Source of the DNA: CAWFKW01 sp964568655
GTDB lineage: Bacteria; Bacteroidota; Ignavibacteria; Tepidaquicellales; OLB5
DNA: 5,554 nucleotides
Direction: 5' to 3'
Assembly: GCA_964568655.1 (NCBI GenBank)
Contig: CAZMRG010000182.1
Location: 1 to 5,554 of the forward strand
The position numbers and the translations under genes were made by a program. Under the pieces are notes generated by a model. It had not been told where the DNA came from. It worked only from the letters and a program-made list of their open reading frames with translations, and searched no databases. Positions 1-4,644 of this stretch are shown piece after piece; position 1 is the first letter of the stretch; every line of letters begins with the position of its first letter.

Positions 1-1
1 A

Positions 2-79
2 GATTTAGAAGACTATTATGCATTCACAGATTTTTCTTTTCCAGAACAATTTAGGCAATTTCTGGAAAACGCTAAATAA
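2..79 (+). CDS. C-terminal end of an unidentified protein (5' part outside window)
   Basis: Reading from base 2, 25 sense codons are open from the window edge to a TAA at 77-79. The peptide is rich in Asp, Glu, Phe and Tyr (it begins DLEDYYAFTDFSF and ends FRQFLENAK), which looks like the end of a soluble protein rather than translated AT-rich noncoding DNA. The other two + strand frames are less protein-like. No domain can be recognised in so short a piece and I assign no function. The non-coding, T-rich sequence that follows fits a gene end here. The main alternative is a chance open frame, since 25 codons is not statistically strong. Confidence 0.45.
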   Translation, partial: DLEDYYAFTDFSFPEQFRQFLENAK

Positions 80-122
80 CACTTTTCGGAATAGATCTTT
101 TTTTGTTTCTCTTTGTTCTCTA

Positions 123-159
123 CCGCCTTTGGCGGCACACGGTGCGCCCACTGCGTGCC
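123..159. repeat. GC-rich hairpin element, possibly a dispersed intergenic repeat
   Basis: Two overlapping stem-loops can form. The first is CCGCC (123-127), a TTT loop, then GGCGG (131-135). The second pairs 134-144 with 149-159 around a CGCC loop, with 11 positions, one A-C mismatch and one G-T wobble. They share bases 134-135 and so compete. The element stands out as a GC island in T-rich DNA between the putative gene end at 79 and the relic at 197. The T-rich lead-in (about 105-121) followed by this hairpin resembles dispersed intergenic sequences I recall from Bacteroidota genomes, but that is memory and not a search result. It lacks the uninterrupted T run expected of a strong intrinsic terminator. 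Confidence 0.4.
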
Positions 160-196
160 ATACTTTTACTTGTTTACCTTTTATTTTCATGAACTT

Positions 197-343
197 TTAA
201 TTAGTCGCCCTTTTTATCATAAACTTCACATCATCATTTGTATTTTCTGCTTTAATTTCCACCTTCGGATGAGCTTTCTTCCAAACCCGGAATACTTCGT
301 CAGCGAATCCCTGGCCGATCATTTCAATACCTTTAAAGTCAAG
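197..343 (-). pseudogene. Relic of a STAS-like (DUF4325) domain, C-terminal fragment
   Basis: The minus strand from 343 down to a TAA at 197-199 translates without interruption into a close match to the C-terminus of the neighbouring 330-residue protein. Against residues 286-328 of that protein, 27 of 43 positions are identical without gaps, including the stretch GFADEVF, a W-K pair, AHP and NDDV. Upstream of 343 the similarity ends at once, and the frame closes at a stop at 383-385. The winged helix, the ATPase-like domain and the first half of the STAS-like domain are therefore gone. An internal ATG at 320-322 would leave only 41 codons, too few for the fold. The fragment keeps GQGFADEVFRVW and ends in FMIKRA, which matches my recollection of the DUF4325 consensus better than the intact gene does. 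It is best explained as the remains of a second, same-orientation copy that lost its 5' part. Confidence 0.82.
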
Positions 344-375
344 TGGGTAAATAAATAGCAATATAAAAACAGTAA

Positions 376-403
376 TTACCTGTTATACTCAGGAAACAGG
401 TAA
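376..403. repeat. 9-bp perfect inverted repeat TTACCTGTT / AACAGGTAA
   Basis: TTACCTGTT at 376-384 is the exact reverse complement of AACAGGTAA at 395-403, with a 10-base spacer. A further copy of the core, AACCTGTTA, lies at 429-437. The element sits just upstream, in minus-strand sense, of the STAS-like relic and downstream of the intact minus-strand gene. It could be a former operator of the lost paralogue or a small hairpin in RNA. There is no T run on either side that would make it a convincing intrinsic terminator. The rest of 344-541 is AT-rich and shows no supported gene. Confidence 0.4.
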
Positions 404-541
404 ATATTAATGTTATTGAAATAATAATAACCTGTTAAATCAGAAAATGACATTTAGTTGGAAGCGTAACGTGTTTATAATCAATAATTTAAAGCGGGGA
501 TTTTGAACGGGAGCCTTTCAACTTTACAAACTTTCTAAACC

Positions 542-1534
542 TTATAAACCTATCACATACATCACATCATCATTTGCGTTTTCGACTTTCAATTCTATTT
601 CAGGGTGCGCCTGTTTCCATAGCTCAAATACTTCGTCGGCAAATCCAAGTCCGATATTTTCTACGTCTCTGAAATCCAAAATTATTTTTTTGAATCTATC
701 TAAACCTTCCAACATTCTTTTAGCTTCAGAGCGGGAAGGATATTTGTTATCGCCGGTGAAAAGTTTAACTAATATCCTGGTTGAATCATAATTTTCACTC
801 GTTCCGTTTTGCTTATAAAGAATACCTGTTAATGTACGGGAACTATCAACGTTAATATTAAACGTGACTTTTGTCCCCTTGAGTTCTCTTACTGTCCTTA
901 CAAACACATCGTTAAGCAGATTATTAAATATTACTTTCTTGTTCGAGCTTTGAATCACCAAGGTATCAGAGGCTTTTGATGCTGAGATCAATCCTTTACC
1001 TGCGGTTCCTTTAATCAGTTCAGCGGCAGCTTCATCAATCGAAGTCAGTCCCATTTTATTTTTTATGTTATTAAAGATTCCTGTTCCGAAATCACGGATC
1101 TCAAACGATATTACATTATGCTCTGTCCCGGCTGATATGTTCAGTTTATCCGACCTGGAATGTATAAAAGCGTTGTTAAGTATTTTTGCAAACGCATAAT
1201 CGAATAACTGCGAAACATTTAGCTGGATACCGGCATCAGAAAATTTGCCTTTCATATCGGACAGAATTTTGTTTTCGTCCATTGGGTCGATATTTCTAAT
1301 TATCCTGTTGTAATGGCCGGCATTTGATTTCACTTTCTTTATGTTTGCTTCGGTCGCCGGATAATATCGAGCGCTTTTTGTGCTGCCGGTCTTTAGAAGG
1401 TTTCCTCCATCAACAAGTCTTTGAAATATGCGGTGAACATAAGCATGACTAAACCCCGTCTTCCGCATGATCCTTGCGGTAGTGAGTTTGCCTCTCTTTA
1501 ACGCCTGTTCTATTATTAATGACTCAATATCCAT
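542..1534 (-). CDS. Winged-helix / GHKL ATPase-like / STAS-like (DUF4325) regulator
   Basis: This is a 330-residue soluble protein with three parts. Residues about 1-60 form a winged helix-turn-helix (GKLTTARIMRKTGFSHAYVH, then a wing ending SARYYPA). Residues about 90-225 resemble a GHKL ATP-binding domain: an N-box region ILNNAFIH (118-125), a G1 box DFGTG (148-152) and a GKG (179-181) in place of the usual G2 loop. Residues about 250-330 are a STAS-like DUF4325 domain with LDFRDVENIGLGFADEVF (286-303). The family is expected to act as a nucleotide-responsive, DNA-binding regulator, since the folds are those of the SpoIIAB-type kinase and SpoIIAA-type antagonist; the target is unknown. Two oddities are seen. 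The glutamate normally four residues before the N-box asparagine is Lys117 (AAA codon at 1184-1186), and the G2 loop looks short. Activity may therefore be limited to binding. The ATG at 1532-1534 is the natural start because the winged helix begins immediately. No good Shine-Dalgarno precedes it. A relic of a second copy lies downstream. Confidence 0.85.
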   Translation of the reverse strand: MDIESLIIEQALKRGKLTTARIMRKTGFSHAYVHRIFQRLVDGGNLLKTGSTKSARYYPATEANIKKVKSNAGHYNRIIRNIDPMDENKILSDMKGKFSDAGIQLNVSQLFDYAFAKILNNAFIHSRSDKLNISAGTEHNVISFEIRDFGTGIFNNIKNKMGLTSIDEAAAELIKGTAGKGLISASKASDTLVIQSSNKKVIFNNLLNDVFVRTVRELKGTKVTFNINVDSSRTLTGILYKQNGTSENYDSTRILVKLFTGDNKYPSRSEAKRMLEGLDRFKKIILDFRDVENIGLGFADEVFELWKQAHPEIELKVENANDDVMYVIGL

Positions 1535-1538
1535 ACTT

Positions 1539-1570
1539 CAAATGTACGTAGTTGATAAATAAAGTTCAAT
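1539..1570 (-). promoter_or_regulatory. Candidate Bacteroidota-type promoter, possibly leaderless
   Basis: On the minus strand, TACATTTG (1546-1539) matches the Bacteroidota -7 consensus TAnnTTTG exactly. ATTG (1570-1567) lies 20 bases upstream and matches the -33 TTTG box at three of four positions. Only four bases separate the -7 box from the ATG at 1534, so transcription would begin at or next to the start codon and give a leaderless mRNA. That agrees with the lack of a Shine-Dalgarno. The assignment depends on the host using Bacteroidota-type primary sigma recognition, which I infer only. Confidence 0.4.
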
Positions 1571-1603
1571 TCATAAATAATAATTATCGACTATTATCAA
1601 CTA
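1549..1603. promoter_or_regulatory. Candidate operator: three copies of a 10-bp motif around the promoter
   Basis: ATTATCGACT (1583-1592) and ATTATCAACT (1593-1602) are adjacent direct repeats differing at one base. An inverted copy, AGTTGATAAA (1550-1559), lies between the -33 and -7 boxes of the promoter candidate. The outer copies also form a perfect 9-bp inverted repeat, TAGTTGATA (1549-1557) and TATCAACTA (1595-1603). The 10-bp period places the two direct sites on the same face of the helix. This layout is typical of a repressor site. Autoregulation by the winged helix of the gene it precedes is the simplest idea, but the binding protein is not known. Confidence 0.5.
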
Positions 1604-1854
1604 GAAATGATCGTATTTGATATTTCTTTTGAGACGTTCATCATAATAGCTTTAATTTTAAATAGGTTACACAACGTTAAATAAGTAGTCCAATGTGGTA
1701 CCTTTATAATACATCAAAATATTAGACTAAATCCTTGTTATTTAGGTGTAAAATAGTTCTTTCTTCAAATTTGGTTAAAATTCCTGATATGGATTCCAAT
1801 ACCTTACAATAGGCGTTTTCCTATAATCCAGCTATCCTCAATTTCCGATGCCGT
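1604..1854. other. AT-rich divergent intergenic region, no gene seen
   Basis: This is the left part of the 475-bp gap between the divergent genes starting at 1534 and 2010. I see no open frame with coding character on either strand, no tRNA-like fold and no strong terminator. The only structures noted are a small hairpin, ATAGG (1809-1813) with CCTAT (1820-1824) around a six-base loop, and the 6-bp palindrome GGTACC at 1697-1702. Its role is probably regulatory or simply spacer. Confidence 0.5.
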
Positions 1855-1885
1855 TTTGTTATTATCCCCGTTTTCGCTACCTTTT
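1855..1885 (+). promoter_or_regulatory. Candidate promoter of the sigma/anti-sigma operon
   Basis: TTTG at 1855-1858 is followed after 19 bases by TACCTTTT at 1878-1885. This fits the Bacteroidota pattern TTTG-N19-21-TAnnTTTG at all but the last base. Transcription would start near 1890 and give a leader of about 120 bases ahead of the ATG at 2010. A second, weaker possibility is TATATTTTG at 1922-1930, which has one base too many within the box and lacks a good upstream element. ECF operons often carry a self-recognised promoter as well, but I could not identify a clear ECF -35/-10 pair. Confidence 0.33.
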
Positions 1886-2009
1886 CATATCAAAATTAGC
1901 CTTTTTATTGCGATTTTACCCTATATTTTGCAGTTTAAGTAACTGTTCGTTTTAGATTTCTAAACCAATCCCCCTTTGCAAGCATCATAACTATGGAACC
2001 GAAAAAATT

Positions 2010-2603
2010 ATGTATGCAGCGCAACAAATACAAAGGGATATAAACGGAGGCAGCCTGGAACTGGCAAACCCACAGGATAAGGACTTTGAGCTGATACGCG
2101 AGGCGCGCGCCGGCTCATCCGCAGCGTTCAGGGAACTGTTTGAAACTCACGTGAACCGCATCTACGCGGTTTGTTTAAGATACTCGCAGGATCCTGATAT
2201 GGCAGATGAGCTTACGCAGGAAGTTTTTATCAAGGCATGGGAAAAACTTGACTCGTTCAAATTTGAAAGCAAGTTTTCTTCATGGCTCTACAGTATAGCT
2301 ACAAACCAGTTCCTGATGCACAAGCGTTCGGAAAAACGTTTCTCGGAAAGAGTCGACCGCCTCGGCGAGATTCAGATGAGAGATAATCCCCTTCTTAAAC
2401 CCTCAGTCAGCAACGACTATAGTATTGATGTTGAAAATGCATTAGCAAAGCTGCCGCCTCAGGCGCGCCTTGCTTTTGTACTGCATGATATAGAAGGATA
2501 TAAGCATCATGAGATTTCGGAAATTATGAAAATTGAAGTGGGCACCTCTAAGGCCCACCTCCACAGGGCGCGAAAAATGCTTAGAGAGGAGTTATCTAAA
2601 TGA
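2010..2603 (+). CDS. ECF-type RNA polymerase sigma factor (sigma-70 family)
   Basis: This 197-residue protein has the two-domain ECF layout. Sigma region 2 spans about residues 38-110: AFRELFETHVNRIY, then DPDMADELTQEVFIKAWEKL (61-80) for core polymerase binding, and SKFSSWLYSIATNQF (87-101) followed by a basic HKRSEKR for -10 melting and recognition. After a linker, region 4 covers about 142-195 (ALAKLPPQARLAFVLHDIEG, then a helix-turn-helix ending SKAHLHRARKMLREEL) for -35 recognition. Regions 1 and 3 are absent, as usual for the group. The roughly 24-residue N-terminal lead is slightly long. The ATG at 2010 is the only ATG in frame ahead of the region 2 homology and downstream of the stop at 1953; the nearby ATGs at 1993 and 2014 are out of frame. 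The Shine-Dalgarno is poor. The gene overlaps its anti-sigma factor by four bases, which implies translational coupling and regulation by release from the membrane partner. Its regulon cannot be read from this window. Confidence 0.95.
   Translation: MYAAQQIQRDINGGSLELANPQDKDFELIREARAGSSAAFRELFETHVNRIYAVCLRYSQDPDMADELTQEVFIKAWEKLDSFKFESKFSSWLYSIATNQFLMHKRSEKRFSERVDRLGEIQMRDNPLLKPSVSNDYSIDVENALAKLPPQARLAFVLHDIEGYKHHEISEIMKIEVGTSKAHLHRARKMLREELSK
2585..2591 (+). promoter_or_regulatory. Ribosome binding site for the anti-sigma gene
   Basis: AGAGGAG lies eight bases before the ATG at 2600, inside the last codons of the sigma gene. It is the clearest Shine-Dalgarno in the window and settles the start of the downstream gene. 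Start and stop share the sequence ATGA at 2600-2603, a usual arrangement for translational coupling that keeps sigma and anti-sigma amounts matched. Confidence 0.7.
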
Positions 2604-4477
2604 ACGAAACAGAAAAGATCATTACACAGCCCGACGACAGCTGCGAACCGTTTGAAATACTTATCGACGGTTATCTTGACGGCGAGATCTTGCCGGATGA
2701 GAAAACCACGCTCGATAAGCATCTGAGTACCTGCAAAGAATGCAGAGAGTATATGAACGATACCGCGAAGCTGATAGAAAAGACCGGGTTCCTGCCTAAA
2801 GATGCGGAGCTTGGCAAAGAAAAGAAAAACAATCTTTGGGATAAGATACAGCAGGCTAAAGCCGCAAACGTGAATTCAAATTTAGCTGTCGATCTGCAGA
2901 TACAGAGGAGCTGGTTCAGTAAATACCGCTACCCGTTTGCCGCAATTTCAGCGGTTATAGTTTTAGCGGTGTGCGTCATCACAATAAGCCGCTTCATGGG
3001 TAATAAAGATCTGAGCGGCGATAAAATTACTTCTAACGTGCAAATTGGCGCGTTCTGGAAAGTCAGCAACATCAAGGGCTCGCCAGTATCAGATAATAAA
3101 TTAATATCCTCAACCGACAGCATTGGCATTGGGCAGTGGATAACAACAAATGATACGTCAAGCGTTGAGCTTATGGTTTCAAACATCGGTAAAGTTGTGA
3201 TAGAGCCTAAGACAAAGCTGCGTATAGTAAAGAGCGATAACGGCGAAAAACGCATACAGGTAGCTTACGGAACTATTGACGCGAACATTGACGCTAACCC
3301 GCGCTCATTCTTTGTGGATATGCCTTCTGTTACAGCGGTCGATCTCGGATGTTCATATAAGCTTACAGTAGATTCAACAGGCGACGGCCTTCTTTATGTG
3401 ACAGGCGGAAAAGTTTCTCTTGAATCGGCCGGCAGGGAAACGCTTGTCCCCGAAGGGAAGTTCTGCATCACTAAGAAAGATATTGGCCCCGGCACGCCGT
3501 TCCGCGGCGACGCTTCGCCTGAGCTGAAAAAAGCTCTCATTGATTTTGATTTCGGCGATTGCGCCGGCACATGCGTTAACACAATTTTAAAACATGCAAA
3601 AAAGACCGATGCAGTTACGCTGGTTAGCATTCTTCCGCGCGTTGACCAGGATATGCAGAAGATGGTTTACGCAAAGGTCTCGGGTTTTGTGGCTCCGCCA
3701 AAGAATTTCTCGTATGATTCAGTTCATGTTCCAAAACTGAATCCCGAGGATCTTGAACAGTGGATAGAGAAAATTCAGGAAGAAGTTCATACCAAGATCG
3801 AAAAGAGTATGGAAGAGCTTCAGGCCAACATGGAAAAGATGAACCAGGATATGGACGCGAATTCAAAAGACTGGGAAGAATACGGCAAAGAATGGCAGAG
3901 GTTCGGCGAGGAATACGGGAAAGAATTTGAGAAGAACTTCGATAAGAACTTCAAATGGGAAAAGACGCCGAGAGCAAAAGACGACGATGAATCTAATGAT
4001 ACTGTATACTTTGATAAGGAACAGTTCAGGCAGAATATGAAGGAGATGAAGAAGCAGATGGAGAACATGAAGAATGAGTTCGACAAAGAGCAGTTCAAAA
4101 AAGAGATGCAGCAATCCAAAGAGGAAATGAAGCAGGCGCAGGAAGAATTGAAACGATCAAGCAAAGAGATTAAAGACGCTATGCGCGAGATGAAAAAGAA
4201 CATGAAATACGAATTCGAAAAGAACATGACGGATTCCGCCGGCCATCACCGTATGAGGATAAGAATTAACGGGAAAGATAACGATTTAGATCTTGATTTT
4301 GATTACGACAACGATAACGACAATGATAATGACATGAATGTCCCTGAGGCTCCGGAAACGCCCAATACAAATATTGAGCCGGTAACTCCTGAAACGAATG
4401 TAACTCCAAAGACGGCGCCGGAAACTAAAATACCGGAGGTGATTACACCGGAAACTCATCCGGACGAAGATAAATAG
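2600..4477 (+). CDS. Membrane anti-sigma factor: ZAS zinc finger, FecR domain, long helical tail
   Basis: This 625-residue protein is likely the membrane-bound inhibitor of the sigma factor encoded just upstream. Domains in order: a ZAS/zf-HC2 domain with Cys15, His41, Cys45 and Cys48 (Cys-X25-His-X3-Cys-X2-Cys), which in this family grips sigma; a single transmembrane helix at about 112-130; a FecR beta domain at about 170-275; and a helical module at about 305-365 with Cys321 and Cys325 (CAGTC). Next comes a highly charged helical region at about 380-545, with aromatic spacing at 425-451 and a 23-residue duplication at 471-516. The end is an acidic Asp/Asn tract (562-578) and a Pro/Thr/Glu tail (581-625). 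With an N-in topology, about 490 residues lie outside the cytoplasm. That is far longer than ordinary ZAS anti-sigma factors (about 200 residues) or FecR proteins (about 300-350). It is expected to release sigma on an envelope signal, and the signal is unknown. No TonB-dependent receptor gene is present in the window. Confidence 0.9.
   Translation: MNETEKIITQPDDSCEPFEILIDGYLDGEILPDEKTTLDKHLSTCKECREYMNDTAKLIEKTGFLPKDAELGKEKKNNLWDKIQQAKAANVNSNLAVDLQIQRSWFSKYRYPFAAISAVIVLAVCVITISRFMGNKDLSGDKITSNVQIGAFWKVSNIKGSPVSDNKLISSTDSIGIGQWITTNDTSSVELMVSNIGKVVIEPKTKLRIVKSDNGEKRIQVAYGTIDANIDANPRSFFVDMPSVTAVDLGCSYKLTVDSTGDGLLYVTGGKVSLESAGRETLVPEGKFCITKKDIGPGTPFRGDASPELKKALIDFDFGDCAGTCVNTILKHAKKTDAVTLVSILPRVDQDMQKMVYAKVSGFVAPPKNFSYDSVHVPKLNPEDLEQWIEKIQEEVHTKIEKSMEELQANMEKMNQDMDANSKDWEEYGKEWQRFGEEYGKEFEKNFDKNFKWEKTPRAKDDDESNDTVYFDKEQFRQNMKEMKKQMENMKNEFDKEQFKKEMQQSKEEMKQAQEELKRSSKEIKDAMREMKKNMKYEFEKNMTDSAGHHRMRIRINGKDNDLDLDFDYDNDNDNDNDMNVPEAPETPNTNIEPVTPETNVTPKTAPETKIPEVITPETHPDEDK
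4010..4147 (+). repeat. In-gene tandem duplication of 23 codons
   Basis: Residues 471-493 and 494-516 of the anti-sigma protein are two consecutive 23-residue units. Each begins FDKEQF, then a basic residue (R or K), and has Met at the tenth position. The first halves are the most alike; the second halves share only charge pattern and helix character. At the DNA level the copies have diverged at many third positions, so the duplication is old rather than recent slippage. The units are predicted helical and rich in Lys, Glu and Met. Confidence 0.6.
4307..4333 (+). repeat. In-gene Asp-Asn dipeptide tract (GAYAAY repeats)
   Basis: Codons for residues 570-578 alternate Asp and Asn through a GAYAAY hexanucleotide repeated four times (GACAAC GATAAC GACAAT GATAAT), preceded by further acidic residues in the order DLDLDFDYD. 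The strict alternation suggests expansion by slippage. In the exported part of the protein, such a tract could bind divalent cations or stay disordered. I see no canonical DxDxDG calcium loop. Confidence 0.6.
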
Positions 4478-4509
4478 ATTCCGGGTTTAAGAAAAACAAT
4501 GGTTTTATA

Positions 4510-4538
4510 GGCTGTAAACGAAAGTTGCAGCCTTTTTT
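4510..4538 (+). terminator. Rho-independent terminator of the sigma/anti-sigma operon
   Basis: GGCTG (4510-4514) pairs with CAGCC (4528-4532). Inside it AAC pairs with GTT around a GAAA loop, after a small internal bulge. Six T residues follow at 4533-4538. It begins 33 bases after the anti-sigma stop codon, so it closes that operon and separates it from the gene starting at 4645. Confidence 0.8.
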
Positions 4539-4567
4539 GTTTGGTAAGTGTTTTATATCATATGTAC

Positions 4568-4578
4568 AAGTAACTGTT
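4568..4578 (+). promoter_or_regulatory. 11-base motif AAGTAACTGTT also found upstream of the sigma gene
   Basis: The same 11 bases occur at 1937-1947. The copies end 62 and 66 bases before the ATGs at 2010 and 4645, so they sit at nearly the same place relative to two different genes. The TAAC core recalls the AAC seen in many ECF -35 elements, but I found no matching -10 element at a fixed distance, so a shared promoter is not established. The rest of the 4539-4644 gap is AT-rich and holds no other clear signal. Confidence 0.25.
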
Positions 4579-4644
4579 AAGAGTTAGGAAATCGGATTGC
4601 AAGTTGAGTTGTTTTAAAGAAGAATTATTTACAATTTTTTGAAA

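Noticed and set aside
5..200. Open frames of about 60 codons on both strands
   Set aside because: They overlap each other, the putative gene end at 2-79 and the hairpin; composition looks like translated T-rich noncoding DNA.
113..358. 81-codon + strand open frame
   Set aside because: It lies opposite the STAS-like relic and runs through the hairpin element. The minus strand carries clear homology, and this frame has no domain character.
823..831. Third TACCTGTTA copy inside the minus-strand gene
   Set aside because: It lies in coding sequence encoding part of LTGILYK and is not placed to be an operator. I considered whether 376-384 could be a relic of this gene region, but flanking similarity is absent.
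3820..4227. 135-codon minus-strand open frame rich in Phe, Ser and Ile
   Set aside because: It is the antisense of the Glu/Lys/Met-rich helical region of the anti-sigma gene, whose codon bias removes stops on the other strand. The apparent hydrophobic segments are an artefact.
2600..4477. FecI/FecR-TonB iron uptake regulation
   Set aside because: A FecR domain is present, but so is a ZAS finger. No TonB-dependent receptor is in the window and the C-terminal region is unlike classical FecR, so an iron-transport role is not supported.
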